49,508 nucleotides of DNA from Devosia insulae DS-56 (GCF_000970465.2 NZ_LAJE02000222.1:1-49508), one strand, 5' to 3'. Shown: positions 27,355 through 36,376, counted from the first letter of the stretch. Notes: generated by a model from the sequence alone, not told the origin. A program made the numbers and translations.

Positions 27355-28219
27355 ACCAGTCGTCGACATCGCCATCGAGCCGCGCCGTTCGAGCGACCGC
27401 GATCGGCTGAGCCAGGCGCTCGCGCGAATTGCGGACGATGATCCGGACTGCCGTGTGAGGATCGACGCCGAGAGTGGCCAGGTCATAGTTTCGGGCCAGG
27501 ATGAGCACCATCTCGTGCACCTGATCGAACGCCTGAAAGCGGCTGGCGTCGAGCTGAACGTGGGCACGCCACAGGTGGCGTATCGCGAGACGATCACGCG
27601 CCGGGTTGAGCGCGACTACGTCCACAGGAAGCAGTCGCAGGCCGGCAGCCAGTTCGCCCGTATCAAGTTCCGCGTCGAACCAGCCGACGGCCCTCAGTTC
27701 GTCGCGGTGGTCGACGAGGCCAATCTGCCCGCGGCATACATCCTCGCCGTGCAGACGGGTGTTGCATCGGTCATGGGGTCAGGGCCGGTTATCGGGTTTC
27801 CCATCGCCGGCGTCAGGTTCACGCTGATGGATGGCGCTTATCACGATGTCGACTCCTCGACCCTCGCCTTCGAGACCGCCGCTCGCGCCGGGTACTACCA
27901 GGCCATCGAGCAGGCCGGCCCGAAAGTTCTCGAGCCGATCATGTGGCTCGAAGCGCTGGCGCCACAAACCGTCATTGGTGAGGTGATCGGCGACCTCAAC
28001 TCGCGGCGGGGACGGATCGAGCGGACCGAGGCACGGGGAGGCGACCATCTGGTCGTGGCTCTCGTCCCCCTCTCCACGATGTTCGGCTATGCCAATTCGC
28101 TGCGGGCTCTCAGCAGCGGCGCCGGCCGGTACACCATACGGTTCAGCCACTATGCCGAGGTACCAGGCGGCGTCGACCCTGACGACCGCTTCGGACCCGC
28201 GATGGCGATGCGGGCCTGA
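27347..28219 (+). CDS. Stand-alone EF-G domain III-IV-V protein (no GTPase domain)
   Basis: A 290-residue protein that aligns by eye with the C-terminal half of elongation factor G. Domain III is about 1-72 (VDIAIEPRRSSDRDRLSQAL, then SGQDEHHL in place of SGMGELHL), domain IV about 75-190 (QVAYRETIT, then DGAYHDVDSSTLAF) and domain V about 194-275 (VLEPIM, IGDLNSRRG, PLSTMFGYA). The G domain and domain II are absent, and no remnant lies upstream, where yqgE is intact. His166 corresponds to the domain IV loop His needed for translocation. The usual GGRGQ(Y/F)G loop is replaced by QAGSQFA. It starts within yqgE and has GGCGGGG upstream. Function unknown; a ribosome-binding role is inferred. Confidence 0.88.
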   Translation: MGEPVVDIAIEPRRSSDRDRLSQALARIADDDPDCRVRIDAESGQVIVSGQDEHHLVHLIERLKAAGVELNVGTPQVAYRETITRRVERDYVHRKQSQAGSQFARIKFRVEPADGPQFVAVVDEANLPAAYILAVQTGVASVMGSGPVIGFPIAGVRFTLMDGAYHDVDSSTLAFETAARAGYYQAIEQAGPKVLEPIMWLEALAPQTVIGEVIGDLNSRRGRIERTEARGGDHLVVALVPLSTMFGYANSLRALSSGAGRYTIRFSHYAEVPGGVDPDDRFGPAMAMRA

Positions 28220-28259
28220 CGGGCCGGCCCTGCCGGGCGGCCCCACGCACCGACGGTGC

Positions 28260-31142
28260 TTACTTCCCGCTGAACTGACTCTGCAAACGCTTGCCGAGTT
28301 CCTGGCCGGTCATGGCGGCGCCGAAGGCGTAGCCCTGGGCGTATTGGCAGTTGAGCTGCTGCAGGCGCTCGATTTCCTCGATGGTCTCGACCCCCTCGGC
28401 GATGACGCTGAGATCGAGCTCGGTGGCGAGCGTGATGATGGCGCGGATGATCGGCACCTGGGTGTGGCTCATGCCGGTGTCATCGCCGAGCTGCACGAAG
28501 GCGGCCGGGATCTTGATGGTGTCGAACGGGAAGCGGTGCAGGTAGCTCAGTGAGCTGTGGCCGGTGCCGAAATCGTCAAGCGCCAGGCGAAGCCCGAGGG
28601 CCCGCAGCGCATTCAGCACATAGGCCGAGTGCTCGGGGTTGCTCATCACCTGGCTCTCGGTGATCTCGAGCTTCAGGTGGCGGGCGATCTGGCGGTGGTC
28701 GGAGACCAGCGCGCGCATGTCGTTGAGCAGCGACTCGGTGGCGAGCTGCGCCGGCGACAGGTTGACCGAAACAAAGAAATCCTCGGGCAGCGGCAACGAG
28801 GCGGCCCATTCGCGGGCCTGGCCGGCGGCCTGCTCGAAGGCAACGCGGCCGAGGCGCTCGATCAGCCCGGTGCGCTCGGCCAGCGGCACGAACTCCTCGG
28901 GCGCCACCACGCCGCGCTGCGGGTGGTTCCAGCGCATCAGCGCTTCGCAACCGGCGATGGTGCCGGAATGGATGTCCATGATCGGCTGGAACTGCACCGC
29001 CAGCTCGCCATGGCGGAGGCCGCGGTCGAGATCCTCTTCGCCGGCCTTGGAGTAGGCGGCGATGGAGCGGGCCGAGGCGCGGAAGGCTTCGATGCGGTCG
29101 CCGCCCAGGCGCTTGGCGTAGTACATGGCAAGCTCGGCATCGCGCAGCACGTCGGGCGCGGCCACCGGGTTGCCGTCATAGATGGTGACGCCGATCGAGG
29201 CAGTGAGGCTCAGGTCGCGCTCGCCGAAGTTGAACGGCGATTTCAGCGCCTTGCGGATCTGCTCGGCGGTTTCGGCGATCTTGCCGGCCGCCTGCTCGGA
29301 GGCGAGGATGACGCCGAACTGGTCGCCGCCGAGGCGAGCGACGGTATCGAGCGGCCGCATGACGCGAGCGACGCGGCGCGAGATCGCCAGCAGCACGGAA
29401 TCGGCGGCCGAGTGCCCTACCCGCTCCTCGAGCTCGGTGAAGCGGTCGATATCGATGAGGAAGACGGCCGGCTTGGTGCCGTTGGGCAGGCGGGCGCGGA
29501 CCAGGGCGCGCTCCAGCCGGTCGAGGAACAGTTGCTTGTTGGGCAGGCCCGTGAGGCTGTCATGCACGGCATCGTGCAGCAGGCGCTCGCGGCTGGCGCG
29601 ATCCTCGTTGACGTCCTGCAGGGTGCCGACGATGCGGTTGACCTGGCCGTCGCCGCCGAGCACCGGCTTCACCCGCATGCGGAAGGTGCGGAAGCTGCCA
29701 TCGTGGGCGGTCAAGCGCACGTCGGCAGAGACCTTGCCGCGGCGCAGCTCCACCAGTGTATCGAAGGCGGTGCGGAAGCGGTCGCGATCCTCGGGGTGGA
29801 CCCGATCGAGCCAGCGCTTGATCGAGCCGCGCAGCGCGCCACGCCGTTCGCCGAGGCGGGTGCCGAGCTCATCGGAGACGGCGACGCGGTCGCGCTCGAT
29901 GTTCCAGTCGTAGACGAAATCACCCGAGCCGGTGAGCGCCAGGGCGCGGCGCTCGACTTCCGAGAGGGTGCCGATCGACACCTGCCCTTCCGAGAAGGCG
30001 TGCTGCACCGAGGTGAAGCCCAACAGCATGACGATGAGCACGAGGCCGCCGGCGACGGCGGGCTGCGCCACATCGTTGGAGACCTGACCCGTCACCACCA
30101 GCCAGGCATAGAACAGCCAGGCGATGTAGATGATCCAGGTCGGCACCAGCAGCACGGCGCGGTCGTAACCACGCAGCGCCAGGAGCAGGATCAGGAAGAA
30201 GCCGGTAATGCCGAGCAGCGCCAGCACCAGCCGCGCCACCGTCGCGGCGATCGAGGGCTGGAAGAAGGCAAAGCCGAACAGCGCCAGGAACACCACGACC
30301 AGCGCCAGCGCCAGATGGATGAAGCGCAGGTGCCAGCGATGGAGGTTCAGGTAGATGAAGAGGAAGCCGAACAAGGTGGTGGCGATGCCGGCCTCGGCAG
30401 CGGCGCGGAACGGTTGCATCGCGCCATTGGAGATGCCGAGCAATGGCCCGAGCACGCCGAAATCGACGAGCAGGTAGATCAGCACCGCCCAGGAGAACGC
30501 CGCGGTGGCCGGGAAGATGCCGCGCCCCTTCACCACGAACATGATGGTGAGGAACACCGCGGCGAGCGTCGCAACGCCCAGCACCACACCGCGGAACAGC
30601 GTGAACGAGTTCACGTAGTCGCGGTAGGCGTCGGGCTTCCAGAGGTAGAGTTCGGGCAGCGCGCCGCTCGAGAGTTCCGCGACGAAAGTGACGGTGGCGC
30701 CGGGATCGAGCACCACCTCGAACACGTCGGCCTCGCGGTCGGTGAGGCGGGTGGGACGGAGACCGGCGCTGGGGGTCAGCACCTTGATGCGCTCGGCGCC
30801 GAGATCGGGCCGGAACACCCCGGAGCCCGGCAGGCGGAAATACGGGGCGACCAGCAGGCGTTCGAGCTGCACGTCGGAATCGTTGCGCAGCGCGAACAGC
30901 GCCCAGTTCGGGTTGCTGCCACCGACCGAAGCGAGCACCTCGATGCGGCGGATGATGCCGTCCTCACCGGCGGCCGTGGACAGCTGCACTTTGCCGGCCT
31001 CGCCGGGAACGATATCGACCACGCCGGTGAGGTTCACGGCGTTGACGTTCTCGGGGGCGGTGATGACGTCGAAGGCGGCAGCGGGAAGGGTCCCGACCAG
31101 CGCAAACGCAATACACATCGCGAGGTAGAGGATGTGACGCAT
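28260..31142 (-). CDS. Membrane GGDEF/EAL protein with periplasmic and PAS domains
   Basis: A 960-residue c-di-GMP signalling protein. It has a signal peptide (1-23), a periplasmic domain (about 24-175), seven or eight transmembrane helices (about 180-380, 7TMR-DISM-like), a PAS domain (about 405-515), GGDEF (about 525-680) and EAL (about 705-950). The GGDEF signature is GGDQF (605-609). In EAL, the E-A-L-M-R-W motif (733-738), NLS, EITES and DDFGTG are present, but the usual KID is KIP (877-879). A GTG at 31220 overlapping the GNAT stop would add 26 residues before the signal peptide, so the ATG at 31142 is preferred. Confidence 0.93.
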   Translation of the reverse strand: MRHILYLAMCIAFALVGTLPAAAFDVITAPENVNAVNLTGVVDIVPGEAGKVQLSTAAGEDGIIRRIEVLASVGGSNPNWALFALRNDSDVQLERLLVAPYFRLPGSGVFRPDLGAERIKVLTPSAGLRPTRLTDREADVFEVVLDPGATVTFVAELSSGALPELYLWKPDAYRDYVNSFTLFRGVVLGVATLAAVFLTIMFVVKGRGIFPATAAFSWAVLIYLLVDFGVLGPLLGISNGAMQPFRAAAEAGIATTLFGFLFIYLNLHRWHLRFIHLALALVVVFLALFGFAFFQPSIAATVARLVLALLGITGFFLILLLALRGYDRAVLLVPTWIIYIAWLFYAWLVVTGQVSNDVAQPAVAGGLVLIVMLLGFTSVQHAFSEGQVSIGTLSEVERRALALTGSGDFVYDWNIERDRVAVSDELGTRLGERRGALRGSIKRWLDRVHPEDRDRFRTAFDTLVELRRGKVSADVRLTAHDGSFRTFRMRVKPVLGGDGQVNRIVGTLQDVNEDRASRERLLHDAVHDSLTGLPNKQLFLDRLERALVRARLPNGTKPAVFLIDIDRFTELEERVGHSAADSVLLAISRRVARVMRPLDTVARLGGDQFGVILASEQAAGKIAETAEQIRKALKSPFNFGERDLSLTASIGVTIYDGNPVAAPDVLRDAELAMYYAKRLGGDRIEAFRASARSIAAYSKAGEEDLDRGLRHGELAVQFQPIMDIHSGTIAGCEALMRWNHPQRGVVAPEEFVPLAERTGLIERLGRVAFEQAAGQAREWAASLPLPEDFFVSVNLSPAQLATESLLNDMRALVSDHRQIARHLKLEITESQVMSNPEHSAYVLNALRALGLRLALDDFGTGHSSLSYLHRFPFDTIKIPAAFVQLGDDTGMSHTQVPIIRAIITLATELDLSVIAEGVETIEEIERLQQLNCQYAQGYAFGAAMTGQELGKRLQSQFSGK

Positions 31143-31216
31143 TAGCTGAAAAATGGCCCTGCCGCAGTCATGGTTGGGGAACCTAGGTAACGGGGTTTCC
31201 CCCTTGGGACAAGCAT

Positions 31217-31819
31217 TCACCGGCGGCCGTGCCTAACGGCGGCGTCGTAGCGCTCTCGGGTAAGGCCGAACAGCACGTGGTCTGCCCACCTGCCATCGAT
31301 CTGAAGGTAGTGTTCGGCGTAGCCCTCTTCGGTGAATCCGTTTTTTTCAAGGACGCGGCGGCTCGCCTGGTTGTCGGGCAGGAAAGCGGCGTGAATTCTG
31401 TGCAAACCCAGGGTTTCGAAGCAGTAGGGGATCACGAGGCTCACTGCCTCGGTCATGTAGCCCTTGCCGGCGAAGCTGTGCCCCATCCAATAGCCGAGGT
31501 TGACGAACTGCGCGGCACGGCGCCGCACATTGGAGAGGGTGATGCCACCCACCAGTTCTTCGTCGCTGCGGGTGAAGATGAAGAAGGCGTAGTCGGTGCC
31601 GGCTTTCGCCTCTTCACGGCCGCGTCTGAGACGGGCGGCGTAGACCCGCTGGCCGAGATCCGAGTCGGTCCAGCGCGGCTCGTAGGGGCGGAGGAAATCG
31701 CGGCTGGCACGGCGCAGGTCGCGCCAGGCGGTGTAGTCGGTGGCGCGTGGCGCGCGCAGGATCACACGCTGGCCCGTCAGCACCGGGGTATCGTCGCGCG
31801 CAAACCAGGTGAGCATCAT
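31217..31819 (-). CDS. GNAT-family N-acetyltransferase (RimJ/RimL-like)
   Basis: A 200-residue acetyl-CoA-dependent acetyltransferase of the RimJ/RimL type. Visible are the N-terminal strand PVLTGQRVILRAPRATDY, the acetyl-CoA-binding loop in GHSFAGKGYMTEAV, and the conserved LHRIHAAFLPDNQASRRVLEKNGF. The family acetylates N-terminal residues of ribosomal proteins or small amines; the substrate is open. It starts 18 bases after the M16 peptidase stop, and its own stop overlaps a GTG in the frame of the GGDEF/EAL gene, implying a transcription unit thrC-M16-GNAT-(GGDEF/EAL). Confidence 0.93.
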   Translation of the reverse strand: MMLTWFARDDTPVLTGQRVILRAPRATDYTAWRDLRRASRDFLRPYEPRWTDSDLGQRVYAARLRRGREEAKAGTDYAFFIFTRSDEELVGGITLSNVRRRAAQFVNLGYWMGHSFAGKGYMTEAVSLVIPYCFETLGLHRIHAAFLPDNQASRRVLEKNGFTEEGYAEHYLQIDGRWADHVLFGLTRERYDAAVRHGRR

Positions 31820-31837
31820 GATGACGCTGCCAAGCCC

Positions 31838-33100
31838 TCAGTTCTTCAGCTGTGCCGCGATGTCGCGATAGTCGGGGAGCTTGGCGACCGGGCCGATGCC
31901 CGCCAGCGAAACCTGGCCGGCGTCGAACACTTGCCGCGCAATCTGCTTCACCCGGTCGGCGGTGATGCGGTTGATGCGATCGACCGTCTCCTGCAGCGGA
32001 ATGGTGCGGCCCCACAGGATCTGCTGGCGTGCCAGCTGTCCGGCGCGTGACGACGGGCTTTCGAGCGACATCAGGAGGCCGGCGCGGATCTGGTTGCGAA
32101 CCCGGACCACCTCTTCGTCGGTGATGGTCTCGGTGGCCTTGCGCAGCTCATCCAGCACGACCGGCAGCAGTTCCGCCACCTCGTCCTCGCCGGTCGAGGC
32201 AGCGACGCCGAAAATACCGCTATCGGCGAAGGCCCAGTGGAAGGCATAGACCGAGTAGCAGAGGCCGCGCTTCTCGCGCACTTCCTGGAACAGCCGCGAG
32301 CTCATGCCGCCGCCGAGGATCGAGGCGAGGATCTGCACGGCATAAAAGCCATCGGAATTGTAGGCGCGCCCTTCCATGCCGAGCACGATATGGGCCTGCT
32401 CGTGATCGGAGACGAGGCGCTGCTCGCCGCCGACATAGGCCGCCTTCTCCGGTGGCGGGGCGCCGGTGGGCTTCAGATCGTGGAAGCGGTTATTGGCGAT
32501 GTCGACCAGCGCATCGTGGTCGACGTTGCCGGCGGCGCACAGCACCATGTGGTCGCCCACATAGTTGCGCTCCATATAGGCGCGGATCGAATCCGGGCCA
32601 AAGCTGTTCACCGACTCGACGGTGCCGAGGATGGTGCGGCCGATGGCCTGATCGGGAAAGGCCGCCTGCTGGAACAGGTCGAACACGTGATCGTCGGGGT
32701 TGTCGCGCGCTGCGCCGATCTCCTGGACGATCACCTGCTGCTCGCGATCGAGCTCATGCTGCTCGAACTGCGAGTTCTGCAGGATGTCCGAGAGGATGTC
32801 GGCGGAGAGCGCGACATCTTCCTTCAGCACCCGGGCGAAATAGCCGGTGTGCTCCACTGAGGTCGCGGCATTGAGATCGCCGCCGACATTCTCGATGGTG
32901 GAGGCGATCTCCAGCGCATCGCGGGTTTTGGTGCCCTTGAACGCCATGTGCTCGAGCATATGCGAGATGCCGTGCTCGGCTTCGGTTTCGCTGCGCGACC
33001 CGGCCTTGACCCAGATGCCCAGCGACGCGCTTTCAAGGTGCGGCATGTCGTCGGTGAGAACGGTCATGCCGTTGGGAAGCGTCGTACTCCGGACCGTCAC
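31838..33100 (-). CDS. M16-family zinc peptidase (processing peptidase-like)
   Basis: A 420-residue metallopeptidase resembling the beta subunit of mitochondrial processing peptidase. The inverted zinc motif HxxEH is His47-Met-Leu-Glu50-His51 in SHMLEHMAFKGT, with the distal Glu in the following VIVQEIG segment. A second inactive-type M16 half follows (PF05193, about 170-345). The start is GTG at 33100, immediately after the thrC stop, with GGAGGAGC as ribosome site inside thrC. Homologues follow thrC in many alphaproteobacteria. The natural substrate is unknown. Confidence 0.94.
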   Translation of the reverse strand: MTVRSTTLPNGMTVLTDDMPHLESASLGIWVKAGSRSETEAEHGISHMLEHMAFKGTKTRDALEIASTIENVGGDLNAATSVEHTGYFARVLKEDVALSADILSDILQNSQFEQHELDREQQVIVQEIGAARDNPDDHVFDLFQQAAFPDQAIGRTILGTVESVNSFGPDSIRAYMERNYVGDHMVLCAAGNVDHDALVDIANNRFHDLKPTGAPPPEKAAYVGGEQRLVSDHEQAHIVLGMEGRAYNSDGFYAVQILASILGGGMSSRLFQEVREKRGLCYSVYAFHWAFADSGIFGVAASTGEDEVAELLPVVLDELRKATETITDEEVVRVRNQIRAGLLMSLESPSSRAGQLARQQILWGRTIPLQETVDRINRITADRVKQIARQVFDAGQVSLAGIGPVAKLPDYRDIAAQLKN

Positions 33101-34501
33101 TTATGCTCCTCCGGCACGAGAGCGTGCCGCAATGAACTGCTCAACCTCGGACTGATCGTTGTTCAGTACCGTCAAGCGTTCTTCTCGTTCGTAAAGATCA
33201 GACAACCACGCCGGCAAGGCCGGTTCAATGCCCGCAGCGGCCTTGACCGCCGCCGGGAACTTGGCGGGGTGCGCGGTGGCGAGCGTCACCACCGGGGCGG
33301 TGCCGCCCACGAGGGAGCGGGCAACGGCGACGCCGACGGCGGTATGGGGGTCGAGCAGGTAGCCCGAGCCGGTCTCTACGGCCTTGATGGTGGCCGCCGT
33401 TGCGGTCTCGTCGGTGCGCCCGGCGACGAACTGCCGGCGGATCGCCACCATGCCCCGATCGGGAATGGAGAAGCCGCCGGATTGCTTCAGGCCGCTCATC
33501 ATCGACTTGACCGCATCGGCATCACGATCGACCGCCTCGAACAGCAGCCGCTCGAAGTTCGAGCTGACCTGGATGTCCATCGACGGGCTGATGGTGGGGG
33601 TGACGCCGGTGACCTCGTAGCGCCCGGTCTCGATGGTGCGAGCGAGAATGTCGTTGGAGTTGGTGGCAATGGCCAGCGTCCTGATCGGCAGCCCCATGCG
33701 CGCCGCGCAGTAGCCGGCGAAGATGTCGCCGAAATTGCCGGTGGGGACGGTGAAGATCACTTCGCGCTGCGGCGCCCCGAGCGAGGCAGCGGCGGTGAAA
33801 TAGTAGACGATCTGCGCGACGATGCGGCCCCAGTTGATCGAGTTGACGCCACTGAGGTGCGTCGCCTCGCGGAAACCGCGGTTGTTGAACAGGCCCTTCA
33901 CGATGTCCTGGCAGTCATCGAACGTGCCGCGCAGCGCAATGTTGTAGACGTTGGCGTCGAGCACCGTGGTCATCTGCCGGCGCTGCACTTCGGAGGTGCG
34001 GCCCTCGGGATGGAGGATGAAGATGTCGGTGGCTTCGCGGCCGCGGAAGGCTTCGATGGCGGCCGAGCCGGTATCGCCCGAGGTCGCGCCGACAATGGTG
34101 GCGCGGCTGCCGCGATGGGCGAGGATATGGTCCATCACCCGGCCGAGGAACTGCATCGCCACGTCCTTGAACGCCAGCGTCGGGCCGTGGAACAGCTCGA
34201 GCACGAAGTGCCCAGGCTCGATTTCCACCAGCGGCGCAACCGAGGGGTGCCGGAAGGTGGCGTAGGCCCCATCGATGATGCGCTTCAGCTCAGCATCGGG
34301 GATTTCGCCAGCGACGAAGCGGCGAATGATGTCGAAGGCGACTTCGGCATAAGGCCGGTTGGCATAGGCCGCGATCTCGCTGGGGGAAATCTGCGGCCAG
34401 TGCTCTGGGACATAGAGGCCGCCATCACTTGCCAGACCCGCAAGGACTGCATCGGAGAAGCCGGGCACGACCGCCCCGCCGCGCGTAGAAACGAACTGCA
34501 T
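33101..34501 (-). CDS. thrC: Threonine synthase
   Basis: PLP enzyme that makes threonine from O-phosphohomoserine, the last step of the pathway. The 466-residue product belongs to the longer (class II, E. coli/yeast-like) type, opening MQFVSTRGGAVVPGFSDAVL and carrying the PLP lysine Lys112 in GPTLAFKD. The phosphate-binding loop is GATSGDTGSAAIEAF. It is followed directly, with no gap, by the M16 peptidase. Surf1 lies 98 bases upstream in the same orientation. Identification is certain. Confidence 0.97.
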   Translation of the reverse strand: MQFVSTRGGAVVPGFSDAVLAGLASDGGLYVPEHWPQISPSEIAAYANRPYAEVAFDIIRRFVAGEIPDAELKRIIDGAYATFRHPSVAPLVEIEPGHFVLELFHGPTLAFKDVAMQFLGRVMDHILAHRGSRATIVGATSGDTGSAAIEAFRGREATDIFILHPEGRTSEVQRRQMTTVLDANVYNIALRGTFDDCQDIVKGLFNNRGFREATHLSGVNSINWGRIVAQIVYYFTAAASLGAPQREVIFTVPTGNFGDIFAGYCAARMGLPIRTLAIATNSNDILARTIETGRYEVTGVTPTISPSMDIQVSSNFERLLFEAVDRDADAVKSMMSGLKQSGGFSIPDRGMVAIRRQFVAGRTDETATAATIKAVETGSGYLLDPHTAVGVAVARSLVGGTAPVVTLATAHPAKFPAAVKAAAGIEPALPAWLSDLYEREERLTVLNNDQSEVEQFIAARSRAGGA

Positions 34502-34599
34502 GTAGGGAAAGCGCCCCGCCTTGTTCTCACACGTGCCTGCTGCGCACGCGGTTTGGGATTGCGCGGCACCCTAGTGAAACTGCGGCTGCGCCGCAAGTT

Positions 34600-35385
34600 T
34601 CATGGCTTGGGTGGTAGCTTGGGTAGCCTGGGCACCCGCTGACGGCGGGCCCAGAAGAACAGCAGGAACGGCACTAGTGTGGCGAAGCCGAACCAGGTGA
34701 TGGCGTAGCCAAGGTGGTTGTTGGGGAAGCTGACGATGGTCTCACCGCCCTGCGGCAGGATGCCATCGCCCATGGCCGGCAGGTCGATATAGATCGGCGC
34801 CACCGGCTGCGAAACCGGGCCGGAGAGCGATGCCAGGCGCTCGGTGTTGCGGACCCATTCGATGCGCTTGGCGGTATCGGGCGCCGGGGTGAAGCTGTTG
34901 ATCTCCTCGCTGGCACGGGCGACGCCCACGAGGCTGACGAGGCCCGGCGCGACGGTGCCGCCGGCAGCGAAGGCCCCGGCGGACTCCTCGGGCACGAAGC
35001 CGCGGTTGATGAAGACGGTGCCACCGGCGGCCAGCTCGAGCGGGGTCATCACCCAGTAGCCGGGGCCGGAGTACTTGCCCCGCTGGTCGGCAAGGCTGGT
35101 GAACACGAGCACCGTCTGTTCGGGCTGGAAAGTCCCGGCGGCAGTGACCGGGCGGTAGTTCCAGGCGTCGGCGTCGAAAGCACCCCACTCGCCGACCGGC
35201 GGCAGCGGTTCGGGGGCGAGGGTCATGCGCGAGGCGACGTTGGCGATCAGTTGCTCTTTCTCGCCGAGCCGCTCGACCTGCCAGATGCCGAGCATCACGA
35301 ACGGGCCCATCAGCACCAGCATGAAGCCGATAAAGGCCCAGAACGACCAGCCCGCACGCCGGCTGGGGCGGCTGTCGTCAACCAT
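34600..35385 (-). CDS. surf1: SURF1 family cytochrome oxidase assembly protein
   Basis: A 261-residue inner-membrane protein with two transmembrane helices, near the N-terminus (about 16-36) and the C-terminus (about 229-247), flanking a periplasmic domain. Hallmarks are GIWQVERLGEKEQLI and the C-terminal FPNNHLGYAITWFGFA. Members bind heme a and help insert it into oxidase subunit I, fitting its place beside the cta cluster. It overlaps the DUF983 stop by eight bases. Whether it is read from the cox promoter, past a terminator at 36389, or from an internal promoter is unresolved. Confidence 0.95.
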   Translation of the reverse strand: MVDDSRPSRRAGWSFWAFIGFMLVLMGPFVMLGIWQVERLGEKEQLIANVASRMTLAPEPLPPVGEWGAFDADAWNYRPVTAAGTFQPEQTVLVFTSLADQRGKYSGPGYWVMTPLELAAGGTVFINRGFVPEESAGAFAAGGTVAPGLVSLVGVARASEEINSFTPAPDTAKRIEWVRNTERLASLSGPVSQPVAPIYIDLPAMGDGILPQGGETIVSFPNNHLGYAITWFGFATLVPFLLFFWARRQRVPRLPKLPPKP

Positions 35386-35755
35386 CGAGGCGGCCTTCGC
35401 CGGCGCGGTTATGGTACTGCAGCGCCACCATCGTCGCCTTCAGCGGGCGGAGCAGCAGCAGCGACAGGATGACGGTGCTGGGCAGCCAGAGCAGCAGGTG
35501 GACGAACGGCGGCGGATGGAACAGCCCCTCGACCGTTGCTGCCGCGCCGACGATGACGAAACCGACGATCAGGATGATGAACACCGCCGGCCCCTCGGTG
35601 GCGGCGGCAAAGCTCAGGTCCGCACCACAGCTTTCGCAGCGCGACACCGGCTTCAGGAAGCCGGTGAACAAGGCCCCTTCCCCACAGCGCGGGCAACGGC
35701 AGGCAAGGCCGGTGGCGAAAGGAGATGGCAGGCGTTCGGGAGACGGCTCGGTCAT
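35378..35755 (-). CDS. DUF983 small membrane protein
   Basis: A 125-residue protein with an N-terminal zinc-ribbon-like pair of CxxC motifs (CRCPRCGEG and CESCGADL) followed by two hydrophobic helices (about 55-77 and 84-102). DUF983 genes commonly accompany cytochrome c oxidase assembly genes in alphaproteobacteria, and a role in oxidase assembly or metal handling has been proposed. Its end overlaps surf1 by eight bases and it starts three bases after the flavoprotein stop, so these three genes are tightly coupled. Confidence 0.9.
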   Translation of the reverse strand: MTEPSPERLPSPFATGLACRCPRCGEGALFTGFLKPVSRCESCGADLSFAAATEGPAVFIILIVGFVIVGAAATVEGLFHPPPFVHLLLWLPSTVILSLLLLRPLKATMVALQYHNRAGEGRLDG

Positions 35756-35758
35756 GGC

Positions 35759-36376
35759 TCAGTACAGCGTGGTCTTGAGGCGTTCGGGCAGCGCGCGATC
35801 ATAGGCTTCGCCGTCGATGCGCGCCTCGCTGGTCGCGGCGAGCGTCTGACCGGGGCTCGGCAAAGCGGCGCGTTCGACCTGGCGCGCCGGATTCCACAGC
35901 TCGGAGCGCACCAGGGCGCGCGAGCACTGGAAGAACACGGTGTCGATATGGATGACGAGCACGCTGCGCGGCTCTTTACCGGCGACGGCGAGGCGCTGCA
36001 TCAGCTCGGGGGCGACGGAGATCTCGGCAGTGCCATTGACGCGCAACGTCTCGCCGACGCCGGGGACGAGGAACAGCAGCGCGACGCGCGGATCGGCAAT
36101 GACGTTGCGGAGGCTGTCGATGCGGTTGTTGCCGCGACGGTCGGCGAGCAACAGGGTCTTGTCGTCGAGGATTTCGACGAAGCCGGGTGGGTCACCGCGC
36201 GGCGAGGCATCGAGTCCGCCGGGACCCGAGGTCGCGAGGATGGCGAAAGGCGAAGCCTTGATCAGCTCGGCATAGTGCGGGTGGAGATACGGCATCTCTT
36301 TGAGCGAGGCGCCGAGGCTGACCTCGCCATAGAGCGCCTCGAGGCTCTCGACGTCGCGGATGATGTGATCGGTCAT
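35759..36376 (-). CDS. PPOX-class FMN-binding protein (MSMEG_1061-type)
   Basis: A 205-residue split-barrel flavoprotein of the pyridoxamine 5'-phosphate oxidase-like superfamily. The FMN-site features are ATSGPGGLDASPRGDPPGFV and LLLADRRGNNRIDSL, with PRVALLFLVPG before the second half. Members oxidise or reduce varied cofactors; the substrate is not known. It starts 13 bases after a terminator that closes the cox operon, yet is tightly coupled to DUF983 and surf1, so it probably has its own promoter or depends on read-through. Its link to oxidase biogenesis is only positional. Confidence 0.85.
   Translation of the reverse strand: MTDHIIRDVESLEALYGEVSLGASLKEMPYLHPHYAELIKASPFAILATSGPGGLDASPRGDPPGFVEILDDKTLLLADRRGNNRIDSLRNVIADPRVALLFLVPGVGETLRVNGTAEISVAPELMQRLAVAGKEPRSVLVIHIDTVFFQCSRALVRSELWNPARQVERAALPSPGQTLAATSEARIDGEAYDRALPERLKTTLY

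Noticed and set aside
27332-28219. The EF-G-like gene as the 3' part of a broken fusA
   Set aside because: The upstream DNA encodes complete yqgE with no trace of GTPase motifs, and the frame has its own start and ribosome site. A fragment moved from elsewhere is still possible, so it is kept as a gene with that caveat.
28557-31145. 862-codon plus-strand open frame opposite the GGDEF/EAL gene
   Set aside because: Composition is Glu/Gly/His-rich with no domain pattern; it is the antisense shadow of a clear protein in GC-rich DNA.
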